64,000 bases of DNA from positions 8,206,434 to 8,270,433 of the forward strand of contig CM060477.1 of the NCBI GenBank assembly GCA_030544235.1, in the 5' to 3' direction. Positions within the stretch are counted from its first letter, which is position 1; every line of letters starts with the position of its first letter. The notes beneath the pieces are model-generated. The model saw only the letters and a program-made list of their open reading frames with translations, was not told where the DNA came from and did no database searches. Source of the DNA: Lepturacanthus savala (Eukaryota; Chordata; Actinopteri; Scombriformes; Trichiuridae). A program made the translations under genes and the position numbers. Positions 22,866-34,034 of this stretch are shown here, piece by piece.

Positions 22866-24317
22866 TTTATACAAAATACAAAATTCTCAACAAGTGTCAC
22901 AAATGCTCGGTTGACACCAGTTCAAAAATGACTCCACTCCACATACTCGAGACAACAAGTCAAAGAGTTTCATCTTCCGCATCATATGGATTAAATATAT
23001 ACATACACATACGCTGCCTCTACAGATGTGAGAGCCAGTAAAACTATCAACAGTCATGTTCACGTTAGGAATTCGGTTCCTATTTAAAAACATTTGACCT
23101 TGTAACCGTTGTTTTTTTTGTTATTAAAAGAGAAATGGTATTCTATGAAGGGTTTGTATTTCAGATACTGGCATAAGCACAAGACATGTCTTCTTAGAAC
23201 ACTGTTAGTGATCTCACATTGCATCAAAAACTCACATGACAGTATTGCCAAAGACTGGCAACAGGCTTTCTCACGTACAAATTTGCATGACTGACTTTGG
23301 CTTCTTGCCATGTCCCAGTATCATGTCATGTAGCCAAACCAACCAGCAGCTCATAACTGTGTTATGCACATGACTGTTGCTCAACAGCTCACCATCTGAA
23401 AACAATATTCTGAAACCTTCCAAACTTCCATAACGCCACCAAACATTTAGGACACTGATCTTCCTCTACGCTGTCCGATCCTACAAAAAAACAATTAAAT
23501 ATTTACAGGTTTGCTGCGTGTGTAAAACTATTATTAGGAAGCGACGAGAAATGAAAATTCTATAAGGAAATGTTTGTGAACAGCAAAAACATTTGTAGTA
23601 AAATGACAACCAAATGCAATAAAGAAATATTAGGAAGCGACGTTTAAAATTGCGTAATATAAAACAAATTGTTGCAAAAGGATATGTGCATCTGAATAAC
23701 GACTTGCTCTCACTCACATAGCAATATCAGCTCACTCATCGGTTTGTTGGTCTCTGGCTTGATGGCTGTTTTTCGATCTAAGATTTCTACTAACGAGCCA
23801 AGGACGGAGCTTTTTCCACAGATGGTGGCAAATGGGACGAGTGCTTGTATACAGGGTTAAACGTGAGGTTTCTCAGTGTTGACATACGTGCCGCTTTGCG
23901 ATGGTCACCTCTGTTCGGCATTAAAATGTTTTTGTTTTTTTAAATCTGTCTGCGTCCATGCAAAAAACACCCATAGCAAATAAAGACCAAAAGCAAATAA
24001 CTTACAGCCCCTTCGGTGTCAATCAGACTTTTTTCCGCTTAAGGAAATGAAGCTTGAAGACATATTTGCAAGTTTCAGGCTGTTAAAATCACAATAGTCA
24101 CACGATCCACGACGACACTGACGTTTTGTGAGAAAGTAATTCGAAGAGTCCGACTTATTTTTTTTGTTAATCCAGGTGATATCCAATCTGTCATTTATGT
24201 CAGACGTTTGTCTGTTGCCGTGTAGTGATGGAAAGAAGCAGGTCAATCCAAGGATATGGTGCTTCTTCAGTCTTTCCCTCTTTTTCATTTACTTTTTTTT
24301 TTCTGTCCCGTCATCCT

Positions 24318-27300
24318 TCATTTGCAGCGGGGTTTTTGACACTCAAAAAGTAGCGGGTAGACCTGCTCCACAGCTGTAGCCACATTCTGCACATTTGGTC
24401 CTTGGCCATTATAGAATGGGAAATGAGGAAAGGGTGAGAGGGTGTTGTTGGTTACAATTAAAAAACACACACTTACACACAGGCAAAACGCAATAAATCT
24501 AAATGAAACTGTCATAATAGAGAAGGGATTTTTTTCCCCCACTTTCAGCCTAATGAATGGCACGTCACAAAAGGCGGAGGTAAATCCAATATTTTACTCT
24601 CAGTAAAAATTCCTTGAGGAATTGGGTTATTTACAAACCGATTTTCTGGTTGTCAAAGCCTATAAAAGTGCATTATGACAGACTGGCCTCAATCCCTTAA
24701 GATGCTCTGCCCTCTAGCTGTATATAGGTGGTGTACAGGCGGGTGATGTGAGGTCAGTGTGTGTCTGGAGGGAATGCAGGGTGCAGATACCTGTGACTGT
24801 GAGGCTGCCGGTAGAGAACACCTGTATAGTTGCCTTGAGATTTTTGATCCTGTACGTGGCGGCAGGATGGAGCTCTGGTTCGTAACTGACGAGCACAAAC
24901 ATATCAATCACATCAGCCACATTTTGCCTTTATTGGACAGTTAACAACATGCAACAGTGGTCCTTCGCTGGACTCTAACTAGGGACCTTATGGCTACTGA
25001 GGCAGTTTTAGCTGGTGAACCTGTAACAAACTTGACAACAGGGTTTGGGCGGCTTTTATTTCATGATTCCACCCTGACATTTCATCGGGGTATACACTAT
25101 GTGATGGTATTTGTGTCAAAACAAAACCGTGAAAGCTGAGCTGCTGGTGATAGAAGTCATTGAAACATGAATGACATTGTCCAGCCTAAAGTGCTTTGTG
25201 TCTAATATTTAATTAACCAACTTAACACGTCTTTACCCTGTTAAAAAAATTATACGGGGCAGCATTGAGTTTCATATATTGTTTGAAAAAACCTCAGCTA
25301 CAACACTAAATAAAATAGTTTTATCTGCAGTAAAACACAAAGTTACTGTTACATTATCAATGTATATTGTCAATATCCACATAATCAATACAGTAAGAAA
25401 ATAGTTAATATACCGACTAAATAAACTATTTTGATATTTACATTAGATTTTTGTGTGACTATTTAATTGGGTCCTTTTTAGTCTTCTCATTGATGATCCT
25501 CAGTGTGATTTGTATGATTTTTATGGACAAATAATTGATCTTTGAATTCTTATCTTATTAGTCATTGAACTTTGTATTGCAGATAATTTAGCTTATTTCA
25601 TTTTTTCCTAATTGGGTGAGCTTGGTCTTGTTTTAGGTTTTAAATTAGGATTTTTTCCCCCAATATTCTAACTATATTTGCTCTGTAACAGTAACATACA
25701 TTGATTCTGACACTTCTGTATTCACTTCACATGTTGTAGATTTATATCAGGTTGTGGTTGTAAAGATATTCTATGTTAATTGTCATTTATAGCTGGAAAA
25801 CTGACCTGTAGACCTGTTTTCTTAAGTGGTTAAATAATTTTGCCCATTAAATAATGGATAGGAAATAAGACCCTTTTTATGTAATGCCACTTAGCAAATA
25901 CTGTTGTATGAATATTTATTGCATTGCTGATACAAATGTTGCCTGCATGAAATAAGTTTAGTTCACTTATGTTCAGTCTGCTTGCTGTGTAGTTGTCTGA
26001 CACACATGCTCGAGATCACACCACTAGAGGTCATCCTATCGCTGCTAATACTGAATCTCAAGGTTAAAAAAAAAGAAAAAGAAATGGGGAAAACCTTATT
26101 TGAACAGGAACTTAAAAATTTAAAAAAATATACGTGTGTACAGATAGAGGCGCTCCTACTCCATCCAAGTTTTAGAATTCTGTCAGCACTGGGGTCAATT
26201 CCCAATATTGTTCCTCTGAACTGAAGTTACAGGTGATTGTAATAGGCTCGCTACATCTTTCCCTCATGACTTTACAGTTTATAAATCAAAACTGAGGCTG
26301 AAGATTTGTTTAATGGGGAGCTACAATCAAAACGACTGATGATTTCTAAACAGGATAATATGATTTGAAGGAGTGTGACGACGGCAGGGGTTGTGATGTA
26401 CTCTATTACCTGGCAATGGGTCGGTTGTTCTTGGTGAAATCTATGAGGCGGACTGCAAACGGCATGGAGCACACTGCCAGCACATTCACCACCTTGAAGG
26501 CTGAAAACCTCACCTGAACAGTCAATACACAAGCACATGTGTAACATGAAACATATGTGTGTAGATATATACATACATCAATCTCGGTCATATGGCCTCA
26601 GATGCAGCAGTTAGACTTTACAGGTTAATTTGGACTACTATCACAATTAATTTATATGATTTAATTATTTGTTTAATGATGCAAATACTCACAATATTAA
26701 CCTTACAAATACAAAAATTATAAAAAGGACTGGAGTCCAATGTATAGAGCCTTCATCAGGCCTAAAATTAATAATACCTGTCTTTAAGGTGTACTTGTTT
26801 ATAATAACCTTAGATTTCTTTTTATTAAATAAAGTTTTATTCATGTATTTTAATTTTCCTTATGCTCCTTATGTGAAAAGGAGGTGGCGTGATTGGTTCC
26901 AGCCTCAAAGTCTACAAGAATTCAACTAACATTAAGATATTCATCTATTTACGCTCAATTGTTGCATCCAATTAGTATTTAGCTTGTTCATAACAATGTG
27001 CTATTGCCATAACAAGCTCTGTATATGTCATTTATACAAGTTCATTATCAGCTTTTATAACTGGTGTAGGCCCCAACGATTTTGAAAAGACATCCAACTG
27101 ATATTTATTTGTGATATTAGAGGGAAAGATTATTTTTATTTTCATTAAAGTTGTTTTCTTAAGTCTGTAGAATATTATGTGGACGCCACAAGATCTCTGC
27201 AACACCACAATATTTTATTAAAAATGTCATTTCTACACACATTTCTATCTTTAAGAAATATTAGTCCACCTGCGATTTGAAAATTACCTTTCACGATTAT

Positions 27301-29635
27301 GATAAAATGTAGAATCATTGATCAGTCCTGAACAGGTGTGTGAAACATTGCTTGTATTGTTTACTGGTGGATTTTGCTGCACTTGCGGTGACGAGTGCTG
27401 TGTTATGACTGTAGTCACATTGAGTGGCAAGTCTGCTCTGTGTGTGTGTGTGTGTACGCTCTGTGTTTTGTTTCTTGTCATTTCCTATGCAAATACACTC
27501 TGGCCTCTGATTGGTTGATATGGAGAACACCTGATATGCAAGAGGCCAAGATGGCAGCCGTCAGCAGGCATTCCTCATCCCCCTCTTCTCCCAACTGGCC
27601 ACCGTGTTACATTGCATTTTTCTTAGTTGTTTCTTTTGAGTAACTGAAGCTGGACTGCCAGTTTTGTTAATCTTGTTTTCTCCTGTTTATTTAGTTAGGG
27701 AGGTACATTTATGCCATTTGTTTTCTTAGTTTGGTTAGTTTCTGACTTTCCAGACAGGATCCTTTTGTTTGTTTTTTTGGCCTTAGTCCACCCTGAAGCT
27801 TTAACACTGGGTATTATACCCTTTTGTTTATATTTATATGTTCACCTAGTTTGTTTTGTAAATAAAACATTTTCATTATATTCAAACCACTTCTTGTTTG
27901 TGGCTGCTTAGGACTTGGGGAAGCTGTGGCCTGTTATGGGCTAAGCCCCCGAGACTGGGGTGTAACAGCTGCCATCGTCCGTAGTTACAACTAAAACATG
28001 TTTTCTGCTCTTTTACACTCAGTCTCCGTCAGTTCAAATGGCACCTTACTCCACACAATTATCTTAATGCTATATTATAACATAAGAATATTCACAATCA
28101 TCTTGGTTCCAAACTGAAGACAAAGAGTTTATAGAGTTTGAATGTGGAAACTAATGGTGAAATTTCAACTGTATCTGAATTGCAGAGCTCCGTCTGGGTT
28201 CAACCTCCAAGCTGACCTGTACCACCTCTGAAATCACTTCTACATTCACCATCTGTTTCCGTGAGTCATGAGACACTCGCTAAAGCAAATGTGAGGTCAA
28301 AAGGAATTACAGTCATGTACGTGGTCTAATGAAGCACAACAGGTTTTTTGGGTTTATAAGAGAACAGCTTTAAGGGCTTCCTTGGAACGAAATGACTCAG
28401 TTGTAAAGTTCCACGTGAAGCTTCTTATATTATATCAGTTGAACATTTATAGATGATTGTCACAATAGCACAATGCAATTACTCTTCAGGTTTCATCACT
28501 ATTGAAGTGATGAAACCCACTATCACACTTGAGAATATCTGTAAATCTCTGGTCCAGTTTGACTTTGGATTTACGTGCAAGGCTTGCGATGCCTCAACAG
28601 AGGCAACAACCTGTACATCTACATTTAAATGATCTTACCTTGAAGCCTAGTTTCTGCAGACAGCGTGCTAACCTGCGAGCACCCAGCTTTGCATCATCCT
28701 CGCTAAATGAGAGAGGATAGCAGGAGTGAGTCGTTGAACACCTTGGATGTTACACCCTATTTTAAGATTTTTCTCTGGCAATGTAGCAAATGTAAGGCCA
28801 AAAAAATAGGACATCAGCCCAGTGTTTATCTACAGGGATCTTCTCTGCAGCTTCCAATTGCTTTGAGACATGTTTGACAAACGCGTCACAAAGCATAAGG
28901 AAGTTGTGCTGGCTTCGTCCATTCCGTCTGGAACATTGCATTTACACTGTTATTGAAGCCATTACTGAACCAATTAAAAAAAAATCAAAAACTCATGCCA
29001 CTCTTGAGGCTCCAAGTTCTTAATGTTAAGGTAAAAGCTGGCGAATCAGAATGTCTCGTAAGAAGAACTGGAGCAAAAGCAGTACTGGCCGTCTCTGCTC
29101 CAGTTTCAGTAAATGGGAACTTGATATGACTTCACACTATATCTGAAAATATCACTGGACCGATTAGAAGAATTCATAAATGTTTCTAAGACACCATTCT
29201 CTTAACAGACACAGCGATTCACAACCTCCAACAGGATGTACAGAGCACTAGAAACCAACCTTTTCAATGTGCTAATTTGCCACACACTACCTCTAATGTG
29301 ACTGAGTGTTTTGGTTACCTTGTTGCTCCTGTGCAGATAATTTTCCCTGAGGACCAGATGGAGGCCGTTATCTTGGGCTTACGAAGCTTCATAAGGACCT
29401 TCTGAAAACAGAAAAAAGTTTGGAAAGAAGAAGTTGAATATTGCAATGTTTAAAAAATGGGCGAGCTGTCCAGAGACACCTTTAACTTTTGCTTTCTTAC
29501 CCCCACTTCTGGCTTATAGATGACATTGTTTCCCTCTAAGGCGATGGTGCGCAGGTTGAGGTGGCACCTGGTCCTGAAGGTTGCCACCACATTGGTGATA
29601 ATGATATCGAGTGCCTCGTCATTGCTGGAATCCAT
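24318..29635 (-). CDS. tbpl1: TBP-like factor 1 / TRF2 (6 coding exons, 187 aa)
   Basis: Reverse-strand coding exons in order: 29635-29501, 29401-29319, 28702-28639, 26513-26410, 24885-24791, 24400-24318; introns are GT-AG and phases agree. The 187-residue product (186 in human TBPL1) is a two-lobe TBP-type saddle. It opens MDSSNDEALDIIITNVVATF and contains FRTRCHLNLRTIALEG, IWSSGKIICTGAT, KLGARRLARCLQKLGF, FKVVNVLAVCSMPFAVRL, YEPELHPAATYRIK, VFSTGSLTVTG and VATAVEQVYP. TBP's long variable N-terminus is absent, as expected. Known role: a nuclear factor that replaces TBP at TATA-less promoters, binding TFIIA and TFIIB but poorly binding TATA; needed in embryogenesis and spermiogenesis. The C-terminus (FECQKPRCK) differs from human but keeps the length. 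The gene converges on slc2a12. Confidence 0.96.
24925..25030. repeat. Fragment of a 'gcctttattggacag...acatgcaacagtgg' fish repeat
   Basis: The order ttttgcctttattggacag, aacatgcaacagtgg, ggactctaactagggac, ttatggctactgagg matches a dispersed fish repeat I recall. A second fragment lies at 41.85 kb. It sits in a tbpl1 intron. Confidence 0.45.
25031..26409. other. Rest of the tbpl1 intron between exons 4 and 5
   Basis: AT-rich intron with no supported exon or RNA gene on either strand. Confidence 0.5.
27401..27967. mobile_element. Solo LTR in a tbpl1 intron
   Basis: Begins TGTTATG and ends GTGTAACA, i.e. TGTTA...TAACA inverted ends. It is flanked on both sides by GCTG (27397-27400 and 27968-27971), a 4-base target-site duplication. 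Inside are a CCAAT-type box (ctgattggttg) and a plus-strand AATAAA (27861-27866) about 100 bases from the right end, as expected for an LTR. Length is 567 bases. No internal retroelement coding region is present, so it is a solo LTR left by recombination. Family (gypsy-type or ERV-type) is not determined. Confidence 0.75.
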
Positions 29636-30429
29636 GAGGAAGTGTGGCGTTGCAGTGAGAGGACCACAGGAGCTTTCCCCTCACACCTTCATCATCAGCG
29701 CCACCATCACCATCATTGCATGGACGGACTGGGATTCAAGACTAGATGGAGGGAGAGATTCAAGTTTTATTGGTTATTTGAACATTGTATTTTCACCTAC
29801 GTCTCACAGGCAGGAAATTGTGATCAACTAACAACCATGAGACAGTTTCTATATGTGGATAAGATGTGCCATTTCGAGCCTGAGTGATGCTGAGCTTGCA
29901 CCTAAATAATAACCCATTAAAAACGTGAGGAGGGTTTTGCCATCTCAGTTGCATCACCAGTTCATCCGCTTCTCCACCTGACGTTATGTGGTTTCCTTTT
30001 AATTTACATGAAGACTCAAATCACGAACCACAGAGCCCTCAAAGGAGTGATTCTCAACATTTCAGAACATAATCTCATCCTTTAAATATAACGTAATTTC
30101 TCCGCTTGGCAGTGAACAGCTTAGCCGCTGTTGATTCAGCTTGATTCGCTAACGTTAGCTAATAGCTACTACCATCAGCTGATGCTGCCGACCAAAGATA
30201 AAGGAAAGTGAAGCACGATATTTTATCAGCTAAGTGAATAAAAGCATACAGTAGATCGTTGTGACTCCGTGTGAAAGGCAAGCCGTAACAATGATGCGTC
30301 TGTGTTTTGTTTTGCATAGTAACGCAGCTGATAAACTTGTTTGGGGAAATTACGCTAGCTAATATCAGCAGCCTAACAACAACATATTCACCGCCAACTA
30401 ATTCACAATAGCTGCAAAACTACCTCGGT

Positions 30430-30850
30430 GATAATTCTAATAGAAAATAACGAGGACAAACGCAGAGTAACGACACCTCACTGCTGCCCCCGACTAATGG
30501 TGCGAGGAACGCTGTCCGTTAGCTAGCAACAAAGAAAAGTGCCGAGGCAGGTAATGAATGAAAAGTTGTTAGCTAAGCTAGCTAACGCTAAGTTAGCCGT
30601 GTAACGTTACACCACTGTGTCCTGGTGGGTTTAAAGTGTGGGAATCTCAAATGTTGGCTTTAATTCTTCAGCTACCTCCTGTGCTTGTTCAGTCGGCCCC
30701 GAGACATGAACAAGCGGTGAGAATTTTTCCTCGGGAGACCCAGAGATTGTGTATAAAGATGCGCAGACCACTGAGCAGCAAGCAAGTCACCTTTCCGGTT
30801 TCAGCTTTCAAAATAAAACGTATGACGTAACGAACGAACTTCCGGTTATA
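30430..30850 (-). promoter_or_regulatory. tbpl1: Probable tbpl1 promoter region
   Basis: A CpG-richer stretch about 0.8-1.2 kb upstream of the tbpl1 ATG. It contains an ETS-type site (acttccgg near 30839), a CRE-like tgacgtaa (near 30824) and repeated gttagcta/taacgttac motifs. No TATA box is seen. Human TBPL1 has an untranslated first exon, so an untranslated exon here spliced towards 29.6 kb is plausible; its borders are not determined. Confidence 0.4.
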
Positions 30851-33530
30851 ACGTTCAAAATACAAGAAAAAGGAAGCAGAGTCCTACATTAGAAACTTTA
30901 TCTTCCTCATGTAATAAACAATTGTAAAAAAAAAAAAAAAAAAATAAACTGCGTTTTAACTTTGTTTTTATTTCCATTTAAATGTTTTTTTTTTCCATTT
31001 TCAGATTGTATTTCAATCAATTAATAAATCTTTATTTGTCCCATGTAATTACACTGTATCAGTGTTTGTAACCCTGGCATTGTTTATATTTATATTTGTT
31101 TTACTTTATCATCAGTCCATTACTTGTTTATTCCCATTTTTATGACTCTTTAATCATTGATGTTGATTAATAAATAATTTGAAAAAGACAAAAACTTTTA
31201 AAATACAACAATACTGTGTTCCAACAAGGGGTAGCACTTCACCTGAATTAATTTGCCTAATCAGCAAACATATTTATGGGAGAGATAGATTTGTAGTCTC
31301 TTGAAGTGCAGTTGTTTTTTACTCTACAGAACATGTCGCTTCCTAGACACTTTTGTATTGGCAGATAAGAAATGATCTACCTGTAGAACTTCATGTAATG
31401 AGTTCAGGTGCGATATATTGTGAAGAAATAATAGATCAACATAAATAGGTGCATTCAAAGAACCTCAGATGTAAATAACTCAATAATAGTGGTGAGAAAA
31501 GAAAAGAAAACAACATAGCAAAAGGTCAAATTTCAAATGTCATGATTTAGATATCATTTTGGTATGCACGGGCATTAAGAACTCACATCTCCAACACCAT
31601 GCACTGCAGAACACGCTAAACAGATTCATGTTTTTATGAACCTTGTCATGAACGGATATTTATTCATTGACTTTCATATAATTTGCAAACTCCAGGCAAA
31701 GGGTTAATCTGATCATTACCTCAAGCCAAAACCTCTCTTCATGATTTTGTCTTTGTAAGGATCTTTGTCTGCCAATATTACACTTAACAGACTTATGTTA
31801 ACACCATTCTGAGACAACAATGTGTTACTTTCTTCAGTGTTTATGTGGATTAATCACATGGCCAAGGAAAAGGAGCACATCTGGTCAGTGAAGGCTCTGG
31901 ACAGGCCACAAAAGAGGAGAAGGAGTGAAGATTGTAGGCGGCTGGGAATGTTTGTGTTATCAATGAGAGGATTCACAGCCACTTCTGTGGCTTATGAATG
32001 AATTTAGTGAATGGGTGTTGTCCTGGGACGTGTGTGTGTGTGTTTGAACTGTCGCTTCCTTCAGTGATTTCGACATTTTAGACAGACAGAACATGACTTC
32101 ACCAATGATTTTTGGCGGTTCGGCCATGCTTTTGAGTTCACAAAGGAAGTTGAACTGATAAGAACCACACGTTTTAGTCGCTTAAAATCAACAGATTTGA
32201 GCATGTGCCGGTCTATATGTTGAATTTATGTGCTTTAACGACTGTGAATTACCATTTGCTTATGCTCGCTTGTGCACTGTGCGCTGTGACCCGACTCCTC
32301 CGCTCAGATCACTGCGAACACTTCTCACGCCTGGCCCGCTCCCAAACAAAACAGAAAAATAACTTCTTTATGATTCAGCCTTGTTGTTATTGTCCGTCCT
32401 CCCTGGTTACCAAATTGTCTGTCTTCCTTCCCTCGCTCTCATTTAATCCTCCTGGGCTTCTCCTGCTGAAATATAGCCTCGTAATTAACATCCATTCTGC
32501 ACAAGAGCCTCGTTCGGATGTCCCGAGATGTTTACTATAAAGGTTTAGATTTAGAGCAGGTTAGGAGAAGTCAGGCCACTCGCATCGATGGTGTGCGTGT
32601 GTTTGTGTGTGTTGCGAGGCCGGCTGACGCAAAGCGCAGGAGTATGTTTACAGTTTGTTGGGCTGCACATCACTGGGGCAGTCTCTTTCCCAGGGGAACA
32701 ATGCTCGTATTCTCATTAGGTCATAAGAACCAGCATGTAAACACACAGATGTGAGCACTTACTGCCTAATAGATGCAGCTATGTCTAAGAATAAATAGAA
32801 GGTCCATCACTGTAACTACACCGTGTGTGTGTGTGCGTGCATGCATGTGTGTGTGCAAGTGTGCATTTGTGCTTGTGTTTCAGTGTGTGTGTGTGTGTGT
32901 TAAAGAGAGAGTGAGTGAATGGGAAACTGAACGATACATCATTTTTTTAATACTTCTGGGAATAGCTGTGCTTTTTGCGTGCCTGCACAAATGCATCTTT
33001 GGTAGATTGCGATTTGATCTGACTCAGGCTATCTGCTGACTTTGTTTGATGTAGTCAAATGTTTGCCGTGAGGTGGAATGATAACCATATCAAGATAACA
33101 ATTGAAAAATAGAGTCAAATAGTTTTCTCTTGAACGTGCATGATCAGCCGTGTTTGGTATTCCTTTTGAGAGAGAGGTGACACGGTCGCGTAAATTTCCC
33201 CGAAATCGCTGAAGGATCTTTCTAGCAACATCCTCCGACAAAGCCCCGTCCCGTCTTTCGGCGTTCCACGTTGTTTTCCGAAAACAGGGGAATGTTGAAA
33301 CGCTGTTACTTTTAAAAGCATATGAGTCGTCTGTGTCAGCAGATGCGGGGTGACCTCACTGTTGCCTGTAAACTGGGCGTGTTTATCAGGACCTCAGTGT
33401 TCTGTTTATGTTGGGCGTACATCACAGGCCCATTTCAAAAGGACTTGGAGAGCAGGGTTAAAGCTTTTGAGTGTCTTGGTAGTGTTGTAAAATTGAGTTC
33501 ACTATGTGACGGTGGGAACTCTTTGTCATA
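30851..33530. other. Gene-free DNA, start of the tbpl1-tcf21 desert
   Basis: AT-rich with poly(A), poly(T) and GT-rich patches (32.82-32.90 kb). Frames at 32.2-33.3 kb lack splice or family support. No RNA gene seen. Confidence 0.5.
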
Positions 33531-34034
33531 CACTACCTTTCAAATTTCATTTAGAAAAAAAAAATCCTCACTTTTTAAAGAAAGGGGTTGTTTCTTTCAA
33601 TGAAGATAACTTTAAACTAATCAGAAATACACTCCACACAATGTGGTAAATGACTATTCTAGCTGCAAATTTAGTGCAATATCTATAGAGGCCCAGCTAC
33701 TACAACTATCACTCCAGTGTTCTAATGGTACAATGTGTTTGCTCATTGCATCAGAAGGCTGGAATGGATGATTAGAAAACCCTTTTGCAATTATATTAGC
33801 ACAGCTGAAAACAGTTTAGCTGGTTAGAGAAGCTATAAAACTGACCTTCCTTGGACGGAAGCAAATCTGAAGGAAAAAAATATTATTTCAAATACAAATC
33901 CTTATTTCTAATCGTGTTAATGTCTTGACTATATTTTCTATTCATTTTACATCTCATGGTGGTAAATAATAAGTGTGAATCTTCCTGGAAAACACTAAAT
34001 TGTCTGGGTGACCCCAAACCTTTGAATGGTAGTG
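33531..34034. mobile_element. Non-autonomous DNA transposon (ggtagtg ends), fuller copy
   Basis: Begins CACTACCTTTCAAA and ends TTTGAATGGTAGTG, forming imperfect terminal inverted repeats; TA precedes the left end. The interior matches the 8.5-8.9 kb copy in inverted orientation over most of its length. About 504 bases with no transposase frame. Superfamily is uncertain (Tc1/mariner-like is a guess from the TA). Confidence 0.75.
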
